DNA from: Dendrobium chrysotoxum
Lineage: Eukaryota > Streptophyta > Magnoliopsida > Asparagales > Orchidaceae
Direction: 5' to 3'
Length of the DNA stretch: 64,000 nucleotides
Assembly (NCBI GenBank): GCA_019925795.1
Contig: CM034303.1
Coordinates: forward strand, 55,041,931-55,105,930
A program made the position numbers and the translations under genes. The notes beneath the pieces were generated by a model, which saw nothing but the letters and a program-made list of their open reading frames with translations, was not told the origin of the DNA and searched no databases. Positions 54,291 to 64,000 of this stretch are shown here, piece after piece. The stretch's first letter is position 1. Each line of letters begins with the position of its first letter.

Positions 54291-55666
54291 ATGGATGCCC
54301 CTCTTCTTCAATCAGACTTCCCTCCTTTGGTCCCCCCCCCCCCCCCCCCCCTAATCCCACTTCCCCTCAGCGGCTTTGGTCCAAAATCTTTCCCCCTGCT
54401 GAACCTTCCCCCAAGGATCTTACTTTCTCTTATCATCCCTCTGAGCCGGAGGTCGTTCCTTTCTCTGGTGAAAAGCTGGCGAAAGGTGCTGATGACTGGG
54501 GCCACTGCTTGGTAGGTTATTCCATTGGGCGTAGGCCTTTCTACGAGGCTCTTCATGGGGCTATCAAAAAAACTTGGGCTCTCAAAGGCTCTTTACAACT
54601 TCTATCTCTTAGTGATGGGTTTTTTCTGCTCCGTTTCTCCTGCCTTGAAGATTTTGACATGGTCTGGTCCAGAGGAGTGTGGTTTCTGCTTGGAAAGCCG
54701 TTTATCCTCCAAAAATGGCATCCCAAGTTTAAGCCCAAGAAAGAGAACTTCACCTCTGTCCCTATTTGGATAAAGATTCATGACCTTCCTTTGGCTTGCT
54801 GGAATTCCGAGGGTATCTCCCATATAGCTAGCAAGTTCGGAATACCTCTAGCTGCTGATAGCCTCACCACACAAAGAACTCGCCTTACATATGCTAGAAT
54901 TTGCGTTCTTGTAGATAGTGAGTCTACCTATCCAAACGAGATAGCTGTGTCGCTTGATGGAGATCTTGTTAGGTTGAAGGTGCAATACGAATGGCGTCCC
55001 ACTCCTTGTGCTTACTGTAAGTCCTTAGTTCATTATTCGTCTTTCTGTCCGTCAAAACCCCAAGCTCCTTCTCCGGATAATAGGGATATTGCTGTTGCTG
55101 TTGTCAAACAGCCGCCTAATAGAGGGAGAAGTTTTAGCAGAAAGCCGAGAAATTGCAGAAGTCCTCCAGGTTCTAATTCTTTATGTCAAGAGGATCAGTC
55201 AAACAACATACCAAATCCCTCTACATTCTTCAGCAAGCAGCCTCCTCCAGGTTCCAATTCTTTATGTCAGCCCCTGCATTACCAACCCCACTCTCCTCCC
55301 CCCTCCCCTATTGTGGTTGTTAATGACAAGCCTGTTCCAGACCCTTCTCCCCCTACAAAATTGTCTGATCCTCTTGAGAGTTCCTCACACAACATACCAA
55401 ACCTTAACTCACCCACTGAAGAGGTCTCCTCCACTACTATCAATACTCATAAATGTCCTTCTGGGACCCTCTCGCCTAATAAATTTGATATCCTCCAGAA
55501 TCAGATAAATCTGGAGGACGTCTCCAATTCTGGAATTATGCTACCTGACAATGCCGTTAGTCACAATCATAAAGGCAAATCTCAGCAGGTCACCAGCTCT
55601 ACCGCTACTAAAAAGCCTCATCGGGGGAAGTCTGGCAAGAAGCTTCCTCCTAACCCTTCATCCTGA
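54291..55666 (+). pseudogene. LINE copy 2 ORF1: DUF4283 and CCHC knuckle, frameshifted at a poly-C tract
   Basis: It starts MDAPLLQSDFPPLVPP, shifts frame inside a poly-C run of about 17 bases at 54335-54352, and continues in the frame of 54509-55666 with no further stop. DUF4283 region: GKPFILQKWHPKFKPK; then PTPCAYCKSLVHYSSFCP, a CX2CX4HX4C knuckle; then a Pro/Ser-rich tail ending KSGKKLPPN. The stop TGA overlaps the ORF2 ATG. The Trp before the knuckle (EWRPTPC) is intact here, unlike in copy 1. Confidence 0.88.
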
Positions 55667-56302
55667 TGGTAATCCCTTCCATTGCTGCCTGGAACATCAG
55701 GGGGTTCAACCGCCCTGATAAAGTCCTTTGTTGTAAACATTTGGTGGAATCCTTCAAACTGGACATTCTGTGCATTTTGGAGAATCGTATTCACCATTCT
55801 TCTCTTCAGGATCCTTTCTTTGAAGCATCTCACTCTATTTCCCTCGTGAAAATAGTTGCCACAACTTCGATATCTCCAATTCTGGTCGGATCTGGATTAA
55901 ATGGAATTCACAAAAGGTTCTCTTCCAACCTGTTCTAAGTACATCCCAGATTATATCGGGTTATGTCACTGTGGCAAATTCTAGCAAGTTCCTTCTCTCT
56001 GTTATTTATGCCTCTAATAATAGTGTAGAACGTTCGGCTCTTTGGTCTCACATTTCTCAGAACGCTCCTGCTAATGACATCCCTTGGATTCTAATGGGCA
56101 ATTTTAATTGCTGCCGATATGCCACTGAAAAAATTGGGGGCTCTCCTCTCTCCATCCGATGCCTATCGGATTTTAATTCTATGATTTTTGATAATAGTCT
56201 TATGGATTTGCACTCGGTTGGTTCCAAATTCACTTGGTTCAATCAACGGGCTGACAATCTGATACATATAAAACTAGACAGAGCACTTGTTAATGATGCT
56301 TG
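55666..56302 (+). pseudogene. LINE copy 2 ORF2, 5' part: endonuclease, cut by Copia
   Basis: The APE-type endonuclease frame starts with ATG at 55666 (AAWNIRGFNRPDKV) and shifts by one base near 55840; it resumes as SGRIWIKWN and continues to LDRALVND. At the catalytic GDFN position it reads GNFN (MGNFNCC), so the catalytic Asp has become Asn. The frame is interrupted at 56303 by the Copia LTR and would rejoin in phase at 60823. Confidence 0.85.
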
Positions 56303-56492
56303 TCTAAGGACTATAGGACACGTCAGCATATTAGGGTTCATCTTGTAATATTTGTATAAGCTGTCTCTACTTTATTTCTATATATACCCATGTACTACAC
56401 CATAGTAAATACATTGAATATCTTATTGTTTCTCTCGTTCTGTCTCTGCCATCTCTTCCTGTAGCTCTGCCATCTCTTCTTCTTTTCTTTCA
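56303..56492 (+). repeat. Copia 5' LTR
   Basis: It starts TCTAAGGACTATAGG and ends TCTTTTCTTTCA. A TATA-like CTATATATACCC is at about 56380-56392, a likely core promoter. Confidence 0.93.
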
Positions 56493-56505
56493 TGGTATCA
56501 GAGCC
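56493..56505 (+). promoter_or_regulatory. Copia primer binding site
   Basis: TGGTATCAGAGCC follows the LTR directly and is complementary to the 3' end of plant initiator Met-tRNA. Confidence 0.9.
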
Positions 56506-56516
56506 TGGTCTCCTCC

Positions 56517-59500
56517 ATGGCTGATCAAGAATCAGTCGTCTCACCTCCCAGTCTTTCCTCTACTAATCCCAGCAGCCTCTCCGACTTCGTTGCTCCGGCT
56601 CCGCTCAAGTTCTTGATATCCAACCTCAAGAACCTTGTTCCCATACACCTCACCGGCGACAACTATGCAATATGGCGCATACAACTGCTTCAACATTTCT
56701 CGGCAAATGGTTTTTCTGGACATCTCACCGGCGAAACTCCCCGCCCATCAGAAACAGAACGATCCGACCTTACAAAGTGGCGTTTGATCGACCGCAATCT
56801 GATTTCCGCACTCTTTTCAACCATTTCTCCGGCTATTCTTCCCTACGTGCTCTCATCCACGACAGCAAACGAAGTTTGGCTGACTCTTGAAAAACGGATG
56901 CAACCCACCAATCGTTCTCGAGTCATCCAACTCAAGAACGAATTACATCATATACAGATGCACAACTCCTCAATGCAAGACTATCTCATGCAAATCAAGA
57001 AGCTCGTGGACAACATTTCTGCCTCAGGATCCAAACTCGATACAGAAGACATAATCCTCTATATTCTCAACGGACTACCCTCCACATACAACTCGTTCAA
57101 GACTGCGATCCGCATCTCCCTAAATCCCATTGATCTTGATACGCTCTATTCACTCCTATGCAGTGAAGAAATCAACCTGCAACAAGAAAATCAAAGAACT
57201 GCTCCGGCAAACATAGATACCACCGCTCTGTATGCAAACCGCTCCAATTACACTCACGGGAAGGGCTCAAATCGCCCCAGCAAGAATCGGAATTTCACAG
57301 CCCGTCCGCCTTCTCCTTTTCCCGCACTCTCTTCTCCCGCCTCCGATCAGCCAACCCGCCCCCTGTGCCAGATCTGTGGCAAAAGTGGACACATTGCTTT
57401 AAATTGTTGGCACAGGTGTAACTTTAAATACGCACCCACCACCTCATCCTCTCCTCGTGCCCTTCTATCACAGCAAGCTCCCAACACCACAAACGACTGG
57501 ATTCTTGACTCAGGTGCCTCCACTCATTTAACGCCAGATCTCAACAACCTTCAACAAAGCACGCTCTATCAAGGACCTGATACAATATCCATAGCTAACG
57601 GATCCACTCTTCCCATACAGAACTCCGGACAAGGTCTTCTTCCCTTACCAGACTCGGCTCGTAAGCTTCGCTTACAAAATCTTTTACATGTTCCTTCCCT
57701 AACTCATAACCTCATTTCTATTTCAAAATTAACTTCTGACAATTCTGTTTCTATCTGCTTTGATGCTAACGGCTTCATTATTAAGGATCTGCAGGACCAT
57801 CGACCTCTTCTTCGTGGTCATATGCGTAATGGTCTTTATCAACTTCGGCTAACTCCTCCCGTCAATCCGACAGCTCTCCAAGCCACTATGTCCTCCGCTC
57901 AACTCTGGCACGCTCGCCTCGGCCACCCGCATCACAAAACTCTCTCCATCCTACGGCAGCATCTTCCTAATCTTGATTCTTTACCTGCACATCTTTTTTG
58001 TAATTCTTGTAACATGGCTAAGAGCCATAAAATCTTTTTTAATACAAGTACTACTGAATCTCCTCATGCTTTTTACCTCATTCATTCTGATGTCTGGGGT
58101 CCGGCTCCGCAACAATCTTTGAATGGTTTTTCGTATTACGTCATTTTTATCGACGACTACACTAGATTTACTTGGCTATACCTTATGCATTCAAAAAATG
58201 AAACGCTCTCGAAATTCACTCAATTCTGCTCGCTTGTCCAAACTCAATTTCATACGGTACCCAAATACTTTCAGTCTGATGGTGGAGGCGAGTACACAAG
58301 CAACCAATTCAAAACATTCTTGACATCTAAGGGAATCATTCACCAAATGAGCTGTCCTCACACACCTGAACAAAACGGCCTTGCGGAATGCAAACATAGA
58401 CATCTCATGGAACTCACTCGTACACTCTTACACGCTTCCAGTCTTCCAAAACAATTCTGGGCCGAAGCCATCTCCACGGCCAATTACCTAATCAACAGAC
58501 TTCCATCCAAAGCCATAGCTCAACAAACTCCTTATTATAGACTCCATGGCAGTCAACCTACCTACACCCACCTTCGTACATTTGGTTGTCTCTGTTTTCC
58601 TTGGCTCCGTCCTTACGCTGCCGACAAACTTTCCCCTCGTTCGCAAGCTTGCACTTTCCTAGGGTACTCATCTCAACATAAAGGATACAGATGTTTTAAT
58701 CCTCTCACCAACAAAATTCATATTTCCTGCCATGTTCAGTTCCAAGAACATCTGTTTCCTTACAGCACCCCAACCAAACCCATATCTTCTCCTCACAGCC
58801 CATCCACTAGCCTTACTTCTCCACTGCTTCTCACCCCCACATCCATCTCTGACACTACAACTAAATCATCATCCCATCACACCAACTCCAATTCCCCCTC
58901 AACGGATAGTTCCTCTATGCACATTCAATCTGACACTCTACCACCCAACCCGGTTCACTCTCTCACGGTGCCTGCTTCTCAACCGGCTTCCCAACCCTCT
59001 CATCCTATGCAGACCAGAGCTAAATCAGGAATCCACAAACCCAAACAGCTTCTCGACCTGTCGGCCACCGTTTCGGCCCCCTTCACACCCACCACTTACT
59101 CTCAAGCATCCAAACTACCTCACTGGAAATCAGCCATGTCTACTGAGTTCTTGGCTCTTCAACGACAAGGTACATGGTCCCTTGTCTCTCCCCCGGCAAA
59201 TGCACCTATTCTTGGATGCAAATGGACCTTCAAAACCAAAACCTTGCCAAATGGGAAAATTAACCGCTATAAAGCTCGCCTCGTGGCTTAAGGGTTCAAC
59301 CAAACTTTTGGAGTAAATTACACTGAAACCTTCAGCCCCGTCGCTAAGATGCCAACCATTCGTATTTTGCTTGCTTTAGCTCTTCACCGTCACTGGTCCA
59401 TTATGCAACTCGACATATCAAACGCCTTTCTTCATGGAGATCTTCACGACACCGTCTACATGAGACAACCTCAAGGCTTCATAGATACTCAACATCCAAA

Positions 59501-60620
59501 CTATGTCTGCAAACTTCACAAATCCTTGTACGGTCTCAAACAGGCTCCTCGCCAATGGTTCCAGAAGCTCACCAATTTCCTACAACATTTCGATTTCGGG
59601 TTCAGTCGTTCCGACCCCTCACTTCTTATTTTTAAACGCGAACATATACAACTTTACTTACTTATATATGTGGACGATATCTTGTTGACAGGGAACGATC
59701 AAGCAATGCTCCAATCTCTTCTTCATCAACTCCGGTTCACTTTTGATCTCAAACAGCTCGGAAATGTTTCTCTGTTCCTTGGCATTCAAGTCCTTAAAAC
59801 ATCTTCGGGCTACTTTCTGCACCAACGTCACTATGCTCTACAACTGCTTCAAACTTCCGGTCTAGCTGGCTCCCGTCCAGCCAACACCCCGATCTCCTTG
59901 AAATGCTCCTCCGCACCTGATGCCGCCCAGCAATTTCGCGATCCGCACCTATACCGGAAACTTGCAGGTGCCCTCCAGTACCTCTCAATCACCCGGCCCG
60001 ACATCGCATTCGCCGCTAACCGCATCTGCCAACACATGCACTCACCTACTGTCAGTCACTTTCAAGAGCTCAAACGGCTTCTTCGCTACATCAAAGGGTC
60101 TCTTAACTTTGGCCTACCAATCAATCCAGGTGATCTTCAACTTCGGACATACACAGATGCAGATTGGGCCTCTGACTCCCTCGACCGGAAATCCACCTCC
60201 GGATTCTGCACCTTTCTGGGCAGCACTCTCATATCATGGTTCGTCAAAAAGCAAACCACCGTGGCCAAGTCTTCCACGGAAGCTGAATACAGATCTCTCT
60301 CCGCCGCCACTTCAGATGTTCTATGGCTCCGTCACCTTATGGAAGAGCTCTCCATTCCCCAACACTCTCCCACTGTCATCTACTGCGATAATACCTCCGC
60401 CATCGCCCTTGCCAAAAACCCGGTGTTCCATGCAAGAACGAAGCATATCGAGATTGACTATCACTTTATTCGTCATCACCTCAACTCTGGCGCTCTCGTC
60501 CTAACGCACATCAGCTCTACTGATCAAATTGCTGACATCCTCACCAAGCCCTTGACCAAAGCTCGATTTCAGGACCTACGTCGCAAATTGACCATTCAAA
60601 TGCAAGAATGCTCAATTTGA
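56517..60620 (+). pseudogene. Copia gag-pol polyprotein, one in-frame stop
   Basis: The frame codes for 1367 residues if the TAA at 59289-59291 (probably from CAA) is ignored. Order: UBN2-type gag; CCHC knuckle CQICGKSGHIALNC (about 284-297); protease DSGAS (about 330); gag-pre-integrase LWHARLGHP; integrase with HSDVWG, DGGGEY and an AECKHRH active-site region where most relatives have ERKHRH; reverse transcriptase with YVDD at 59667-59678; RNase H with TDADWA and STEAEY. The order integrase before RT defines Copia. The stop lies just before the RT core, so full gag-pol cannot be made by this copy. Gag, protease and integrase could still be translated. Confidence 0.93.
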
Positions 60621-60627
60621 GGGGGCC
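60619..60627 (+). promoter_or_regulatory. Copia polypurine tract
   Basis: GAGGGGGCC lies directly before the 3' LTR and just after the gag-pol stop. It is the usual plus-strand primer position. Confidence 0.75.
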
Positions 60628-60817
60628 TCTAAGGACTATAGGACACGTCAGCATATCAGGGTTCATCTTGTAATATTTGTATAAGCTGTCTCTACTTTAT
60701 TTCTATATATACCCATGTACTACACCATAGTAAATACATTGAATATCTTATTGTTTCTCTCGTTCTGTCTCTGCCATCTCTTCCTGTAGCTCTGCTATCT
60801 CTTCTTCTTTTCTTTCA
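60628..60817 (+). repeat. Copia 3' LTR
   Basis: 190 bp, nearly identical to the 5' LTR. It is followed by the GCTTG duplication and the resumed LINE coding frame (GGACCAG). Confidence 0.93.
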
Positions 60818-60822
60818 GCTTG

Positions 60823-63742
60823 GACCAGTTCTTTTCCTAGCACTTTCTGCTCCTTTCAAAGCCCCTCCTGCTCTGATCACAGCCCAATTATCCTACATTC
60901 TGGGGTCCTCACTCACTCCAAACGACGGTTCCTTTTTAAGAACTACTGGACTAAGATTGATAAATACTGGTTTTCTTTGATGGAGGCTTTCTCTAAGCCT
61001 GTTATTGGCAATCCTTTTTCCTTTCTTTGCAACACACTTAGGCAGCTAAAGCGGGATATTAGGTACGAGAATTGGGCCAACTCCAAAAACCTCAATATCC
61101 ATCTGGAAAGCCTCCATAATCTGCAAAAGTTCTGGTTGGATAAGGTCCATGCTGATCCTCTTAACGTCACTTTCACTGCTACTCTTAAGGACATAAACTT
61201 GAGTATTTGTGAATACTCCTCTATGGTTGCTTCTTGGATTATTCAAAGGGCAAAGGTTAAATGGCTTAAACATGGCGAAGATGACTTGAAGTTTCTATAC
61301 ACTAGAATCAGAAGCAGGCAAAGCAAATCCCAAAGCATTGTTAATTTGCTTAACTCCTCTCCCTGTCCTTCTAACTCTGATGTGGTCCTCAATATTATCC
61401 AACATTTCCATGAACTTTATAATCCGCCCCCTACCAATATACCTCATGTGGATAACTTCCCCATTGGTTCTTCGGTCCCAGCTCTGCTAGCCCCCTCCCT
61501 TACTCAGCTTATCTCTGACGCTGAGATCAAACATGCGGTTTTTTCTGGCTCCTCTTCTTCAGCCCCTGGTCCAGATGGCTGCAATTTCCACTTTTATAAA
61601 GCTAGTTGGCTCATCATTGCGCCATTGGTTACCAAGGCTGTTAGTTCCTTCTTCTCTAAAGGCTACATTCCTAATGGGGTAAAGGCTACTGCCATCTCTC
61701 TTGTCCCTAAACACAAGCATGCTTCTTCTATTTCTGATTTTAGACCCATTGCCTTATGTAATGTTTTGTATAAAATCATTGCTAAAATCATTGCCAATAG
61801 GCTCAAGCCTATAATGCCTCTGATAGTCAGGGAAAATCAAGCTGGATTTGTCAAGTCCAGAGTTTCCACTAATAATATCCTCCTTGCTAGAGAAATTCTT
61901 CTCACCTCTCGCTTTAAGGGTGGATCCAAGATTTTTTGTGCGAAACTTGATATTCGTAAAGCTTTTGATTGTCTTTCTAGACAGTTTCTTTTATCCAGAT
62001 TGCTTCAAAAAGGTTTTCCTCATAGATTCATCAGTTGGATTAAAGCCTGCATATCCGATGTGAACTTCTCCATTATTATAAATGGTGCTCTTGAGGGGTA
62101 TATCTCGTCTACTGTGGGCTTGCGGCAAGGCTGTCCCCTCAGCCCTTACCTTTTTTGTCTTGCAATGGATGCTTTTTCTTCTCTTTTGGATGAGGGAGGT
62201 TTTAAGGGCATTTCTTTTGATGGATACAACATCACTCACCTTCTCTATGCGGATGACGTCTTAGTTTTTGGGGAAGCCAATATTGAGAATTGTAACACTT
62301 TGGCTGCCATCCTTAAAAATTTTGGCAATGCTTCTGGTCTTCAGGTTAATTATGATCAGAGCTCTGTTATGTTTCCTAAGAACCTGCGGAATCAGGGTGC
62401 TATATGCCAAGCTCTCTCTATTCATACTATCAGTAACAATATTACTTATTTAGGCATTCCGTTGTCTTTCTATAGACAAAAAATTTCTGATTTCATGCCG
62501 TTGATGGATAGTATCACTAAGAAAATGTCGGGGTTGAAAGCCAAGTTGCTATCTCTTGCAGGTCGGTTACAATTCCTGAAATTTACAATTTTGAACTCCA
62601 TCGCCTACTGGATACGTGGCTCTATTATACCTAAAACGGTTATCAAATTTATCAAGAAATGCTCCTCTAGATTTTTACTATTTGGTGATTTGGGTAATAT
62701 CAAGAAGATACATATGGTTTCTTGGGATATGGTTTGTAAGCCAAAAATGCATGGCGGGCTGGGAATTCCGTCTTTGCCTGCTCTGCAATATGCATTCAAC
62801 TGCTCGGTTATATCTAGGATGTATAACCGGTCTTCTCCTTTATCCTCGTGGCTTATCCTCAGATACCACTCTCCCTGGTGTCCTGCACCTCTACACTCCA
62901 CCATCTTCTGGAAATCTGTGTGTAACACTGCCGTAACTGCTAAACACTTCTTCTCTTTCAGAATTACTGCTACTTCCCCTATTTCTCTGCATTGGGATCA
63001 TTGGTGTAACAATTGCAATTTATCTGATATAGTGGATGGTCTCATCTTTATTAATGCTACGCAAGACAGCGCCTTTGTGAGGGATTTCATATTGGTGGAT
63101 AAATGGTCTCTTCTTGATTTTGTTCCTCACAACACTCGTATGGCTATATGTGGCAACCAGATTCATAACTCCTCTGCTCCTTGTTTAGTTTGGGACAATT
63201 TGGGTGTTGGTAATTTCAGTGATTATGTTAAAGGTTATTATGCACACATGCAGCACTGCTCTTGGGACAAGTTCATTTGGCATTCTAATTTTGTCTTGAG
63301 ATTTTCCACTTACTCATGGTTATGTATTGTGGGTGGTTTAAAAACTGCAGATGCCTTGATTAAGCGTAACATCAATGTCCATTCTATATGTAGCCTTTGC
63401 CATTCTTACCCTGAGAGTACCTCTCATCTATTTTTTGAATGCTCCTACTCTTTCTCTATCATCTCCTACCTCATTCCGGATGCCAAAGGAATTCTCCTTA
63501 CTCCCTCTACTCTGCAGTTTCTGGAATGGATTGATGACCGTTACCACTCTCAGCAGTCGGTTAAAAACTTTTATCTGCTTACTGCGTGTTGTTCTATTTA
63601 TTACATATGGAAAGAGCGTAATGTACGTAGGTTTGGCTCTTCATCTAATAGCCATACTACTGTTGCCCTCAGCATTAAAAAAGTTCTCTTTGAGAAAGTC
63701 TTAAAATGGAATAAAGGTATCACTCTATTGGAACTGCTATAA
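60823..63742 (+). pseudogene. LINE copy 2 ORF2, 3' part: end of endonuclease, RT and zf-RVT
   Basis: It rejoins the left part in frame when one GCTTG copy and the Copia are removed (4520 bp, 2 mod 3, matching the frames). It contains the SDHS motif of the endonuclease, RT motifs KLDIRKAFD, RQGCPLSP and YADD (62246-62257), and zf-RVT CSLCHSYPESTSHLFFEC. From about 60977 to the stop at 63742 it is a single unbroken frame of 921 codons, better preserved than copy 1. The stop at 63740-63742 matches the family's C-terminal end region. Confidence 0.9.
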
Positions 63743-64000
63743 CATCCTCAATTCGAACTGTGATCCTGATGCTTGGTTTCAACGGGCGTAATTCGATGTT
63801 GCCTTTCGGTTAAGGGCTGCCTTGGACGATGATGTGCCCATATACAGGTCCCCCTCGGATGGCCTTTTTGGCAACCAGGGGCTCCATCGATTGATCTGAT
63901 CTGATTGAATTCCCCTATATCCTGAGTCCAGGCTTTATCGGTGGCTTTTTATGTCTGTATTTCTTAAATTTTTGGCTATTCTTTTTGTTTTTTTGGCACC
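63743..64000 (+). other. LINE copy 2 3' UTR, running off the window
   Basis: Non-coding and T-rich, resembling in composition the 3' UTR of copy 1 (10210-10600). No A-tail or target duplication is reached before 64000. Confidence 0.6.

Larger units (their letters stand above)
56303..60817 (+). mobile_element. Young Copia-type LTR retrotransposon with 190-bp LTRs
   Basis: 5' LTR 56303-56492, primer site, single gag-pol frame, purine tract, 3' LTR 60628-60817. It is flanked by GCTTG at 56298-56302 and 60818-60822. The two LTRs differ at two positions of 190 (T/C in CATATYAGGG, C/T in CTCTGYYATC), about 99% identity, so insertion is recent. The termini are TC..CA rather than TG..CA. Short LTRs and one uninterrupted gag-pol frame fit the Ale/Retrofit-like part of Copia. 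Only one stop codon breaks the polyprotein. The insertion is inside LINE copy 2. Confidence 0.95.
54200..64000 (+). mobile_element. L1-type LINE (copy 2), split by a Copia element, right end beyond window
   Basis: ORF1 (about 54291-55666), ORF2 (55666-56302 continued at 60823-63742) and a 3' region running off the window. It is the same family as 5211-10601: both have the WNIRGFNRPDKV endonuclease start and the same ORF1/ORF2 overlap style. The exact 5' end is uncertain (between 54160 and 54240). Without the Copia insertion the LINE part is about 5.3 kb, near the length of copy 1. It carries a frameshift in ORF1 (poly-C), a frameshift near 55840 and the Copia insertion, so it is dead. Confidence 0.9.

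Noticed and set aside
54200..60820. A viral origin for the gag-pol region
   Set aside because: The order integrase, RT, RNase H, the short LTRs and no envelope frame define a Copia retrotransposon, not a virus integration.

Overview
The window is nuclear DNA from a flowering plant. The evidence is introns with GT..AG borders, a plant type II formin with a PTEN-like N-terminus, a plant LRR receptor kinase, plant-type L1 LINEs whose ORF1 carries DUF4283 and a CCHC knuckle, a Copia element primed by initiator Met-tRNA, a Cassandra TRIM carrying 5S-like sequence, and many MITE and hAT-type non-autonomous elements. I cannot name the species. There is no bacterial-style operon, CRISPR array or recognisable tRNA or rRNA gene. 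Most of the sequence is AT-rich transposon debris around two host genes.

Layout. 1-1630: AT-rich DNA with an RTE-LINE tail. 1631-3446: a solo LTR. 3622-11059: a short-interior LTR retrotransposon in a tandem LTR arrangement on the minus strand, with a complete but decayed L1 LINE (5211-10601) inserted in one of its LTRs. 11060-16200: degenerate repeats and unassigned DNA. 16213-39272 (minus): twelve coding exons of a type II formin (PTEN-like, C2, a very long proline-rich FH1, and most of FH2). Its large introns hold two solo LTRs, two hAT-type elements with perfect 8-bp target duplications, an RTE fragment, a non-autonomous LTR element, a Cassandra TRIM and a foldback MITE. The last FH2 exons were not found, so the 3' end is off the left edge or lost. 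39.3-47.8 kb: intergenic, with a dense MITE cluster, SINE-like copies, a hAT-type element, a two-part minisatellite and a decayed copy of part of the formin FH1 exon. 47855-51160 (minus): an intact intronless LRR receptor kinase closely resembling Arabidopsis At1g74360 (NILR1). 51.2-54.2 kb: AT-rich DNA with MITEs and a 48-bp palindrome. 54.2-64.0 kb: a second L1 LINE of the same family, split inside its endonuclease by a young Copia element (56303-60817) with two nearly identical 190-bp LTRs.

The host genes probably act separately. The formin nucleates and elongates actin and may bind phosphoinositides through its N-terminus. The receptor kinase is a plasma-membrane receptor of the immune type. 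The mobile elements record several layers of insertion: LINE into LTR, Copia into LINE, MITEs into SINE and hAT copies. I found no convincing undescribed multi-gene system. The most unusual signals are the formin's transposon-filled introns and missing 3' end, the duplicated FH1 fragment, the non-canonical Copia LTR ends, the tandem-LTR element with an internal empty-site control for the LINE, and the palindrome at 53 kb.
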